Of a DNA stretch of 64,000 bases, positions 17,029-24,310 are shown in pieces. Within the stretch, counting starts at the first letter, position 1; every line of letters begins with the position of its first letter. The position numbers were made by a program, and so were the translations under genes. Origin of the DNA: Microcoleus vaginatus PCC 9802 (GTDB lineage: Bacteria > Cyanobacteriota > Cyanobacteriia > Cyanobacteriales > Microcoleaceae); contig CP031740.1 of assembly GCA_022701275.1 (NCBI GenBank), forward strand, positions 6,523,001-6,587,000. The letters are read 5' to 3'. The notes beneath the pieces were generated by a model. That model did not search any database and was not told the origin of the DNA. It saw only the letters and a program-made list of their open reading frames with translations.

Positions 17029-17430
17029 ATGCCGGGATTTCTTGACTTTAAGGCTGTCGTCGATCAGGAAAAACTGCGCCCTGTGCGATTTACGGATACG
17101 GGACGCGGTAGATTGGGCAAACTTCTGAAAGCAGCTAGAGAGATTCGGGGCTGGTCAATTATTGAAACAGAAATGGTCACAAAAGAATACGAGGCCGCTC
17201 TGTTTCGGACAGCCGGAGATCCTGTGCCAAAAGATGTCGGTATTAGTAATGCTACTGTTAGTCGCTACGAACGCGGGAAGTTAGAAAGTTTGGATTGGCG
17301 ATCGCTCTCTCTGTTATGCTTTGTGCTCAAGCCGATCGACCCGGTGACAGGAGAGGCTCTGGAACCGACAAATGCTTTATATATCGCGTGCGAACATCCG
17401 CCGTACAATGACGCGAAGCTTTACGAGTAG
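17029..17430 (+). CDS. XRE-type helix-turn-helix protein
   Basis: The 133-residue protein contains a Cro/C1-type HTH from about residue 28 to 108: GRLGKLLKAAREIRGWSI for the first helix, then ISNATVSRYERGKLESLDW as the recognition region, with an unusually long insert between the two parts. The C-terminus (ALYIACEHPPYNDAKLYE) is not part of the fold. It is probably a DNA-binding regulator. Its target is unknown and no operon partner is adjacent. Confidence 0.8.
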   Translation: MPGFLDFKAVVDQEKLRPVRFTDTGRGRLGKLLKAAREIRGWSIIETEMVTKEYEAALFRTAGDPVPKDVGISNATVSRYERGKLESLDWRSLSLLCFVLKPIDPVTGEALEPTNALYIACEHPPYNDAKLYE

Positions 17431-17476
17431 TTGATTGCTGACCTCTGGCAGTATTGTTAATCAGCTTTTTTTGGGC

Positions 17477-17705
17477 GGGCTAGAAGCCCACCCCACAAGC
17501 AAAATATTGAGTTGTTGTGGAACAGGCATCTTGCCTGTTCTTAACAATAGTGGGGGCTAGAAGCCCACCCCACAAGCAAAATATTGAGTTGTTGTGGAAC
17601 AGGCATCTTGCCTGTTCTTAACCATAAGTGCGGGCTAGAAGCCCACCCCACAAGAGGAATATTGAGTTGTTGTGGAACAGGCATCTTGCCTGTTCTTAAC
17701 AATAT
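17477..17705. repeat. Three tandem 77-78 bp repeats built from two palindromes
   Basis: Units start at 17477, 17554 and 17632. Each unit contains GGGCTAGAAGCCC, then CACCCCACAAG, ATATTGAGTTGTTGTG and the palindrome GAACAGGCATCTTGCCTGTTC. The first two units are almost identical and the third has a few changes (CAAGAGGAAT for CAAGCAAAAT). The second palindrome recurs twice at 38663-38726. The array fills the spacer between the HTH gene and mazG. Confidence 0.9.
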
Positions 17706-17722
17706 TGCTCAGGAGTGAGTTA

Positions 17723-18550
17723 TTACCGATCGCCCTTTTGTTTAGCAATTAAAGCTTTAGCTTGCTGCCACAGAGATTCTAACTCTTCTGGGGCATAATC
17801 CGACAAAGGTCGATCGCACGCAGCCTCTACCTTCGCAAACCGCTGCACGAAGCGATCATTTGTTCCCTGCAAAGCAGCCGACGGCTCTAAATCGTACCAG
17901 CGAGCTAATTGAATCAACACAAACATAATATCTCCCAATTCTGACTGCTGCGCTGCTTTATCCTCGTGTTTGAGAGCGTGTTCAAATTCTGCCATTTCTT
18001 CGTGAAATTTATCCCAAACGCCGTCTACATTCTCCCAATCAAAACTCACTTCCGCAGCTTTTTGAGAGATTTTCATTCCGGCGGTTATCGGCGGCAAAGT
18101 GCTGGCATAACGGCTCATTTTCGAGGCTAAAGTTGGCGGCTTGTCCGAAGTCGTGCCTTTTTCAGCAGCTTTGATTTTTTCCCAGTTTTCGTTGACTTCA
18201 TCGACGCTGTTGAGTTCGACATCGCCGAAGACGTGGGGATGTCGCCGAATGAGTTTTTCTGTAATCCCCGCAGCGATTTCGTCGAAGGTAAACTGATTGG
18301 ATTCGCTGGCAATTTGAGCTTGCAGAATTACCTGTAACAGTAAGTCGCCCAATTCTTCGACGATCGCATCTTTATCTCCTTTGCGAATCGCATCGGCGGT
18401 TTCATAAGCTTCTTCGATGATGTGAGGAACTAGAGTTTGGGGAGTTTGGGCTAAATCCCAAGGACATCCGCCGTCTGGCGATCGCAATTTAGCCACAACT
18501 TCTATAAGTTCTTTGAGTGCTGTGAGCGATCGACTTTCAGAATTAGACAT
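17723..18550 (-). CDS. mazG: Nucleoside triphosphate pyrophosphohydrolase MazG
   Basis: This 275-residue protein has two MazG domains. The first carries LRSPDGGCPWDLAQT, HIIEEAYETADAI and EELGDLLLQVILQ, providing the EExxE and ExxD metal-binding residues. The second has SFDWENVDGVWDKFHEEMAE and SELGDIMFVLIQLARW. The enzyme hydrolyses (d)NTPs to the monophosphate and pyrophosphate, which cleans damaged nucleotides. The length is normal. It is a single minus-strand gene next to a repeat array. Confidence 0.94.
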   Translation of the reverse strand: MSNSESRSLTALKELIEVVAKLRSPDGGCPWDLAQTPQTLVPHIIEEAYETADAIRKGDKDAIVEELGDLLLQVILQAQIASESNQFTFDEIAAGITEKLIRRHPHVFGDVELNSVDEVNENWEKIKAAEKGTTSDKPPTLASKMSRYASTLPPITAGMKISQKAAEVSFDWENVDGVWDKFHEEMAEFEHALKHEDKAAQQSELGDIMFVLIQLARWYDLEPSAALQGTNDRFVQRFAKVEAACDRPLSDYAPEELESLWQQAKALIAKQKGDR

Positions 18551-18622
18551 AATAATTTACCTTTTATATCAACCGCCAAGACGGTTATAACGTTGTTAAG
18601 GGTTCCAACCATTAATTTTATT

Positions 18623-18693
18623 ACTTCTTCCTTCTTACTTCTTCCTTCTTACTTCTTCCTTCTTCCTTCTTCCTTCTTCCTTCTTCCTTCTGC
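18623..18693. repeat. CTTCTTC heptamer tract running into a coding end
   Basis: About ten copies of CTTCCTT / CTTACTT-type heptamers. On the minus strand they are GGAAGAA, the same class as at 6417. The 3' end of the DUF2227 gene (stop at 18649) lies inside the tract. Confidence 0.75.
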
Positions 18694-19278
18694 TATGGAT
18701 TTGCTAGATGTGCGAGTGGGAGCTTTGATTTTGGGCCTCTTAATTGTCTTAGGAGGGCGCAACCCGCTCAATCCTTTCTTTTTGAATCTTTTGTAAGCCG
18801 AGCCGCCCCAATCGCTCAGATAGTGGCTCATAGCGCCCAATTCTAGACCGATGTAAACGGCTAAAATTTCGATGTGGTGTTCCCAGATCGATCGCCCATA
18901 ACTCAAAACCACATCCTGCCAATTCCCGCCTAAGTTCCCGACTTTTTCGGCAATTGCCAATCCCAACATTCCGAGAACCGCGATCCAGATAGCGAGGTAC
19001 AAGATTCGCAAAGCAGTGCCGATCAGAGGGCCGTGGGACAAAAAAGAGCGGTGGCGCAGGCTTTTTTGGTATGGGAGCCAAATCGCTTTGAACCATCCCC
19101 AGCGCTGATACTGGCAGGAGTAGATATCCAAGTCGGGGCCAAACATCAGCCCGCCGAATAAGAAACTGCCGGAAACGAGCAAAGTCAGGTTGCTGCTCTG
19201 AGTCTGGCCAAACGTGAGGCCTGCCACCAAGGGCAAACTCCACATGGTTATTTGATCGTGGGTGCGGCCAGAGGGCAT
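18649..19278 (-). CDS. DUF2227 putative metal-binding membrane protein
   Basis: This 209-residue protein begins MPSGRTHDQITMW, where the His/Asp may bind metal, and has GGLMFGPDLDIYSCQYQRWG, LRHRSFLSHGPLIGT and GAMSHYLSDW, the conserved His/Asp motifs of DUF2227. It has several hydrophobic helices. The family is related to YdjM/LexA-regulated membrane hydrolase-like proteins, with no proven function. The last 15 residues (EGRRKKEEGRRKK) are a translation of the GGAAGAA heptamer tract, so the natural C-terminus has probably been extended by repeat invasion. Confidence 0.85.
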   Translation of the reverse strand: MPSGRTHDQITMWSLPLVAGLTFGQTQSSNLTLLVSGSFLFGGLMFGPDLDIYSCQYQRWGWFKAIWLPYQKSLRHRSFLSHGPLIGTALRILYLAIWIAVLGMLGLAIAEKVGNLGGNWQDVVLSYGRSIWEHHIEILAVYIGLELGAMSHYLSDWGGSAYKRFKKKGLSGLRPPKTIKRPKIKAPTRTSSKSIAEGRRKKEEGRRKK

Positions 19279-19350
19279 TTAAAGTTTATGATTTTTTTTA
19301 CTTGATCTTTCTGAGTTACTGTGATATGATAAATCCCTGTGAGTGCAATT

Positions 19351-19422
19351 GGGTGATTAGCTCAGTGGTAGAGCGCCTGCTTTACACGCAGGATGCCGTA
19401 GGTTCAAATCCTACATTACCCA
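19351..19422 (+). tRNA. tRNA-Val (anticodon TAC)
   Basis: The acceptor stem GGGTGAT pairs with ATTACCC. The D arm is GCTC AGTGGTAGA GAGC-like, the anticodon stem CCTGC/GCAGG encloses TTTACAC with anticodon TAC, and the T arm contains GGTTCAAATCC. CCA is not encoded. The length is 72 nt. The next 80 bp contain AGCCGT inverted segments that may act as terminator or processing structure. Confidence 0.95.
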
Positions 19423-19617
19423 TCCGATAACTCAATATCAACAGTTTCAGCCGTTTTTAGCCGTCAAGCCGAGAACGGCTTTAACTTTTGCTGTTGACGG
19501 CTGACTTTTGAATTTGGTGACGACTAAATTTAACATTCTGTGGCGGATGTCTCAAAAGTTGGCGCCCAATGCTAGAAAATTAATTTATTGATTTTCTTTT
19601 TTAGAACCATCTACTAT

Positions 19618-20001
19618 ATGAAGCCTAAAATAACCAGCCCGATCGCGTGGCAGCAAGCTGAACTGCTCATGCAGCCAGCGATGATCCGAGTGCTCGACAA
19701 CATCCGCAAACAATTAGAGGAGTCAGTCTGGACGGGCACTTATCAAGAAGTGCAGATTCCCATTCCCGGCTATCAACTACTTTTAGAGCTTCAAGGCGAG
19801 CAAAGATGGGTCGATATTTGGGAACTTTGCTATCGAGTCTGCTTTGTCAACTACCAGCCCGCCCAAACTCAAATGGAAAGTCAGGAAGTCGTAATTGACA
19901 CTAGCTTGATTGAGGAGGACACTGGCGATGTAGATTGGAATCGTCTTGATGCCAAAGCCAGTCAATTAATACAAGAAATATTCGCCAATTTGGGCAAATA
20001 G
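19618..20001 (+). CDS. Hypothetical protein
   Basis: The 127-residue product starts at ATG 19618 (MKPKITSPIAWQQAELLM). It has a body of GYQLLLELQGEQRWVDIWEL and an acidic C-terminus. The composition is soluble and cytosolic. I recognise no family with confidence. Upstream in-frame codons would add 10 hydrophobic residues without a ribosome site. It lies between the tRNA and the ygfZ gene, separated from the latter by a heptamer tract. Confidence 0.7.
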   Translation: MKPKITSPIAWQQAELLMQPAMIRVLDNIRKQLEESVWTGTYQEVQIPIPGYQLLLELQGEQRWVDIWELCYRVCFVNYQPAQTQMESQEVVIDTSLIEEDTGDVDWNRLDAKASQLIQEIFANLGK

Positions 20002-20087
20002 TCAGTTGTCAGTTGTCAGTTGACACGAAAGCAGTAGTTAACAGTCATCCGTCAACAGTCAACACTCAACACTCAACAGTCAACAAA
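20001..20087. repeat. STRR heptamer tract (AGTCAAC / CAGTTGT)
   Basis: Copies of CAGTTGT followed by CAACAGT/CAACACT heptamers fill the gap before ygfZ. They are the complementary sense of the 10380 tract. Confidence 0.75.
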
Positions 20088-20092
20088 ATTTT

Positions 20093-21145
20093 ATGCTGAT
20101 TCAAGAATTGCACGACATTCAAGCAGCGGCTGGTGCTACTTTTGCAGAGTTAACAACCAAAGAAATTGTGCCAGTGAGTTTTGGTAACGACGCAGAAGCG
20201 ATCGCAGCAACTAAAAAAGGTGTGGCTTTGTACGATCGCACTCACTGGGGGCGCATTCAAATCTCAGACAGCGATCGACTGCGGTTCTTGCACAATCAAA
20301 GTACCAATAACTTTAATATACTCAAACCCGGTCAAGGTTGCGATACCGTTTTTGTCACATCCACCGCCCGGACGATCGACCTCGCCACCGCTTACGCGAC
20401 AGAAGATGCCGTACTGCTGCTAGTTTCAGCCAACCGCCGCCGCCAACTCCTGGAATTGCTCGATCGCTATATTTTCCCAATGGATCGCGTCGAGTTAACA
20501 GATTTAACCGATACAACTGTTGCTTTCAGTTTCCTCGGCCCGGAAAGCACTCACCTATTAGAAAAAATCGGAGTTACCGTACTAGAAAATCAACCTTACG
20601 CTACTCACAAATTGATAAATTTTGCAGGTAGGGAAGTCCGAGTTGCGGTTGGTAGCGGTTTAGCAACTCCCGGATACACGTTAATTGCGCCAGCAAGCGA
20701 TGCAGCAAGCTTGTGGCATGAATTACTCAAAGCTGGGGCCGTACCGATGGGCGATCGAGTTTGGGAACAACTGCGAATCGAACAAGGACGCCCCGCACCC
20801 GATTTTGAACTCACAGATGATTACAACCCCTTAGAAGCCCGTCTTTTACATACTATTACCTATGACAAAGGCTGCTACATCGGTCAAGAAACAATTGCCA
20901 GGTTGAACACCTACAAAGGAGTCAAACAGCAACTTTGGGGCGTGCAGTTGAGCGGTGCGGTTGAACCCGGAACAGCAGTCACTATTGGAGAGGAAAAAGT
21001 CGGCAAACTCACCAGTTTTACGGAAACTGAATCGGGCTTTTTTGGTCTTGCTTACATCCGCACAAAAGCCGGCGCCGAAGGACTGAAAGTGCAAGTCGGA
21101 TCGGTGTCAGGGGAAGTAGTAAATGTACCTTTCTTGAGTTCGTAG
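20093..21145 (+). CDS. ygfZ: YgfZ/GcvT-like folate-binding protein
   Basis: This 350-residue protein has the GcvT/YgfZ fold. It contains GVALYDRTHWGRIQISDSDR near the N-terminus and the diagnostic YgfZ signature KGCYIGQETIARLNTYKGVK with its Cys at about residue 262. YgfZ binds tetrahydrofolate and supports iron-sulfur enzymes such as the tRNA methylthiolase MiaB. True GcvT lacks the KGCYxGQE motif, so this is not the glycine cleavage protein. The length suits the family. No ribosome site stands out, because the spacer is a repeat tract. Confidence 0.9.
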   Translation: MLIQELHDIQAAAGATFAELTTKEIVPVSFGNDAEAIAATKKGVALYDRTHWGRIQISDSDRLRFLHNQSTNNFNILKPGQGCDTVFVTSTARTIDLATAYATEDAVLLLVSANRRRQLLELLDRYIFPMDRVELTDLTDTTVAFSFLGPESTHLLEKIGVTVLENQPYATHKLINFAGREVRVAVGSGLATPGYTLIAPASDAASLWHELLKAGAVPMGDRVWEQLRIEQGRPAPDFELTDDYNPLEARLLHTITYDKGCYIGQETIARLNTYKGVKQQLWGVQLSGAVEPGTAVTIGEEKVGKLTSFTETESGFFGLAYIRTKAGAEGLKVQVGSVSGEVVNVPFLSS

Positions 21146-21318
21146 TTGCGATCGATCGCCTGTTGGCGCCGCACCGCCCAAAACTTTTTTGTTGAGGTTG
21201 ATTTAGGTGAACGTTAACGCAATAAATTGACACGAAGTCCTATCTTTAGATAGATTTGCAAACCAACAACAGCAATTATTGTATATTACAGTCGTCATAG
21301 AAAAAACAGAGTTTTTCA

Positions 21319-21696
21319 ATGAAAAAGTTTACATCGCGCTTAGTTACAATTTGCCTGCGAGTAGGAATAATCTTTGCTGTAGGAATAGCGCTGATTTTTA
21401 GTTCCGAATTGGAATTGTCGGGCAACAAAATGCAAGCGATCGCTACACCTTTAACCCCAGAAACTAAATCTTACGAAATTGCCCTTCCTGATCGGCAGCC
21501 AACAAGCGATACAGAGAAGGATGCCAAGGGTGTACTTGACAATATCCGAGAAAAGCTGAATCTCGACCAACCCATTGCCCCCAGTACCAAAAGATTTATA
21601 GAATCGGTAAAAGATAACGTGGGCGAAGCAGTTACGCCGGCACAGGCAGCAGTAGAAAAAGCTACAGATATAGGTAGCAGCGATCGATCCAACTAA
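21319..21696 (+). CDS. Small exported or membrane-anchored hypothetical protein
   Basis: The 125-residue protein opens with a basic-hydrophobic signal-like segment (MKKFTSRLVTICLRVGIIF then AVGIALIF). Its mature part is hydrophilic with NIREKLNLDQPIAPSTKRFI and VKDNVGEAVTPAQAA, segments shared by many small cyanobacterial periplasmic proteins. The function is unknown. The gene is followed by a clear terminator. Confidence 0.7.
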   Translation: MKKFTSRLVTICLRVGIIFAVGIALIFSSELELSGNKMQAIATPLTPETKSYEIALPDRQPTSDTEKDAKGVLDNIREKLNLDQPIAPSTKRFIESVKDNVGEAVTPAQAAVEKATDIGSSDRSN

Positions 21697-21731
21697 TTCA
21701 ATCGCATCCAGTTTTCAAATATCATATTCTT

Positions 21732-21758
21732 AGTCCGCCTGCGCGGACTTTGTTTGTT
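21732..21758 (+). terminator. Rho-independent terminator
   Basis: A 7-bp stem AGTCCGC / GCGGACT with a CTGC loop is followed by TTGTTTGTTT, 35 bp past the stop of the small exported protein. It overlaps the leader of the DUF72 gene. Confidence 0.8.
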
Positions 21759-21795
21759 TAGTAGCGATTTCCAGATCCGAATCATGGAAGGGATA

Positions 21796-22545
21796 ATGAA
21801 CCCCGATTCGATTGTTCACATCGGCACTTCAGGCTGGAGTTACGACCATTGGGAAGGTGTGCTTTATCCCCACCAGCTACCGCCTCGCTCTAGGCTCGAT
21901 TGCTATACCCAGCACTATCAAACCGTCGAAGTTAATAGCACCTACTACCGCTGGCCACCAAACACTACCTTTGCTAACTGGCGAGAGCGCCTCCCCCAAG
22001 GATTTTTGATGACCGTAAAAGCGCCCCGCGGTCTAACGCACTCCAAGCGTCTTTACTCGCCAGAAAAGTGGTTGGAACGGATGAGTGACGGACTTCAATG
22101 CCTGGGCGATCGACTCGGTATTCTGCTCGTCCAGCTTCCTCCCCAGTTCGGCTGCGATTTGGCCCGCCTAGCCTACTTTCTAGAACAGGTGCCTTCCTGG
22201 ATCAAAGTAGCTGTGGAATTTCGACACCCAAGCTGGCACACAGAAGAGGTATTTTCGCTGCTAGAACGCCAAGGAGCGGCTTACTGCGTGATGAGCGGGG
22301 CGCTCCTCCCCTGTATCCTGCGCGCAACGGGATCATTCGTCTATGTGCGCCTCCACGGCCCCGACCCCAACAATCTCTACGGCGGCTCCTACTCGGATGA
22401 TGATTTGCGTTGGTGGGCCGATCGCATCCACGAGTGGGAAAGCCAAGGGCGAAGCGTGTTCGTCTACTTCAACAACGACGGAGAGGGAAATGCAGTGAGG
22501 AACGCTTCAAAGCTAAAAACTTTTGTGGAGAACCGTACTTCCTGA
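21796..22545 (+). CDS. DUF72 family protein
   Basis: The product from ATG 21796 is 249 residues. GGAAGGG at about 21786-21792 can act as ribosome site, while an in-frame ATG at 21784 lacks one. It has the TIM-barrel DUF72 core: HIGTSGWSYDHWEGVLYP, EVNSTYYRWP, FLMTVKAPRGLTH, ILLVQLPPQF, VAVEFRHPSW and the C-terminal VFVYFNNDGEGNAVRNA. The family is widespread and of uncertain function. The usual length is about 240-290. Confidence 0.88.
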   Translation: MNPDSIVHIGTSGWSYDHWEGVLYPHQLPPRSRLDCYTQHYQTVEVNSTYYRWPPNTTFANWRERLPQGFLMTVKAPRGLTHSKRLYSPEKWLERMSDGLQCLGDRLGILLVQLPPQFGCDLARLAYFLEQVPSWIKVAVEFRHPSWHTEEVFSLLERQGAAYCVMSGALLPCILRATGSFVYVRLHGPDPNNLYGGSYSDDDLRWWADRIHEWESQGRSVFVYFNNDGEGNAVRNASKLKTFVENRTS

Positions 22546-22731
22546 CAAGCGAAGATTGAGAGCGTCCCCATTCTTTTGGGCGCATTCAAAAACGCTCCCC
22601 AGTTCCCTGAAGTTGAATTAGAAATCGGAGGTGGCGTTCGTCTAGGTTGTTGTTTGACGATCGCACTCACCCCGAACCCGCACATCCAACTCAACATCAC
22701 CCAGCACAAGCCGATCGCATTCAACTCAACA

Positions 22732-23037
22732 TCACGCTCGCACTTTTGCTTCTATTTCAAACAAATCCCGTAGGGTGCGCTTGACATTGAGAAACACGAA
22801 ATACTCCGTCAGTTTCTCGATACGATAATTAAACACTTTGTAGCGGTGTTTGAAGTACAGTTCCACATTCCCTCGGTGTTCCCACAATCCCAGCAAGTTG
22901 ATGGCAACCTCTGAGTAATGGACTCTCACATCCCGCTGCACAGCGGCTATCCGTTCCTCAATTAGTCGAGTCGTAATTCCAATTTTATAGAAGCTGTTGC
23001 CCTCAGCTTTTACCTCAAGAAAGTAGAGCGATTTCAC
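22732..23037 (-). CDS. GIY-YIG/T5orf172-like nuclease-fold protein
   Basis: The 101-residue product starts at GTG 23037 (MKSLYFLEVKAEGNSFYKI). It contains YFLEV...FYKIGITTRLIEERIAA, matching the YIG half and the following Arg of the T5orf172/MUG113 branch of GIY-YIG domains. The second half is basic (YFKHRYKVFNYRIEKL). A minus-strand fragment ends by TGA at 23015 overlapping this start, so the two may once have been translationally coupled. The surrounding region is decayed, so the gene may be non-functional. Confidence 0.6.
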   Translation of the reverse strand: MKSLYFLEVKAEGNSFYKIGITTRLIEERIAAVQRDVRVHYSEVAINLLGLWEHRGNVELYFKHRYKVFNYRIEKLTEYFVFLNVKRTLRDLFEIEAKVRA

Positions 23038-23175
23038 TCTTGATGCGCCTCAATTGTGCGCGGTAAATATTCAAGTCAGCCCGCCGTTCGTCCAAACAAG
23101 ATAACTCTTCCACGCGGGCAACATCTACGGAGCGATCTAACTTAACTAACAGGGAATTGAAAGCCCCTGCTTGCG
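23015..23175 (-). pseudogene. 3' remnant of an unknown gene overlapping the GIY-YIG-like gene
   Basis: A minus-strand frame reading VKLDRSVDVARVEELSCLDE and then YRAQLRRIKSEIALLS ends at TGA 23015-23017. It overlaps the next gene by about 20 bp. No start codon or upstream extension is visible beyond about 23175, where another gene fragment begins on the opposite strand. Confidence 0.4.
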
Positions 23176-23182
23176 ATCGCTC

Positions 23183-23380
23183 GGTCAGGAATCAGGGAGT
23201 ATTTGGATTCTAGATATCAATGCCCGTCGATTGTATGTGTTTTCGGAGCCAGGGGCAGAGTGTTATGCTAGCCCGCTTGTGTTGGCAGAGTCGGATATAA
23301 TCGCACCTTTGGCATTTCCAGATTGTCAGGTGTCTGTGGAGGATTTGCTCAGGAGGAGTGCAGAGCCCAGTTGTGAGTGA
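23183..23380 (+). pseudogene. C-terminal fragment of a Uma2/DUF820 restriction-like nuclease
   Basis: The frame reads GSIWILDINARRLYVFSEPG and ESDIIAPLAFPDCQVSVEDL, the C-terminal strands typical of Uma2-family (DUF820) PD-(D/E)XK proteins, which are very numerous in filamentous cyanobacteria. The N-terminal catalytic part is missing. Confidence 0.55.
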
Positions 23381-23545
23381 GGAAACTTTAAAAATTTATG
23401 GACAGACTGAAACGGCCTTGCAATGCTGTATCAGCCAGCCGCTACAGACAGGACTTTTCAAGGCAAGCGTTGTTTTTTGGACGCTTGCTACACAAACGCC
23501 AAACTCTAACTTAACTGGTTGTAGCGAAGTATACACTTGATTGTG
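23381..23545. other. Spacer, no gene seen
   Basis: Only short, low-quality frames are present between the Uma2 fragment and the first copy of the tandem duplication. Confidence 0.5.
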
Positions 23546-24164
23546 GTTATAAGTCCCTCTAAAGAATTATTTGTATATTCTCCTGAAGACAGATGATAGC
23601 AGCGACCAAGGTCAATAATATACAAGGTGTACACCGCTATTAGGTAATCTAAGGGCATAATTTAAAAGCAGTCTAGCGCCTTATAGGAAGGACATTCGAC
23701 TTATCCACTTGTCCAAGCTAAACAAAGTGGCAGTATGTGGCCTAGTCTTGTGCCTTACTTCAGGTTAATGACTACTTGCTATTTGATACTTAATTAAGTT
23801 TACCTGATTTCTTCTTTCTCTGTTCTACCTGTCAGACCCTAATTACCCTGTTGTTATAAGTACCTCTAAAGAGTTCTTTGGAGATTCTCCTGAAGACGGA
23901 GGATAGCAGCGACCAAGGTAAATAACATACAAAGAGTACAGAGTTATCAGGAAATCTAAAGGCAGACTTTAAAAGCAGTCTATTTGCGCCTTATAGGACA
24001 GACATTCGACTTACGCACTTGCCAAAGCTAAACACAGTGGCAGTATGGGGGGTATTCTTGTGCCTGACTTTAGGTTAATGACTACTTGATATTTGATACT
24101 TAATTAATTAAGTTTACCTGATTTCTTCTTTCTCTGTTCTACCTGTCAGACCCTACTTACCCTG
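23546..24164. repeat. Tandem duplication of a 307-bp non-coding unit
   Basis: Copy 1 runs about 23546-23852 and copy 2 about 23853-24164. Both start GTTATAAGTNCCTCTAAAGA and share long blocks: GCAGCGACCAAGGT, GCGCCTTATAGGA, GACATTCGACTTA, GGTTAATGACTACTTG and a perfect block of about 44 bp from AGTTTACCTGATTTCTTC to CTGTCAGACCCT. Neither copy has a credible reading frame. The pair lies 147 bp upstream of the first mannitol-dehydrogenase gene and could be a duplicated leader, an RNA gene or an array of regulator sites. Confidence 0.85.
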
Positions 24165-24310
24165 TGGCTAAACGTTTCCTTGTAGATGCTACAGAGTATG
24201 CCTAAAATTTTCGCACTTTAAGATATTTGTCCTGCTTGTAGGTCAGGGGCTATACCCAGACTGACCTACTCTTTTTTACCTGATTATCCACTTATTATCT
24301 AAGAACTCTC

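Noticed and set aside
17477..17705. Possible CRISPR array
   Set aside because: Units are 77-78 bp with the whole unit repeated and no variable spacers, and no cas gene is present.
20093..21145. Glycine cleavage T protein (gcvT)
   Set aside because: The KGCYIGQE signature marks YgfZ, and no gcvH or gcvP is nearby.
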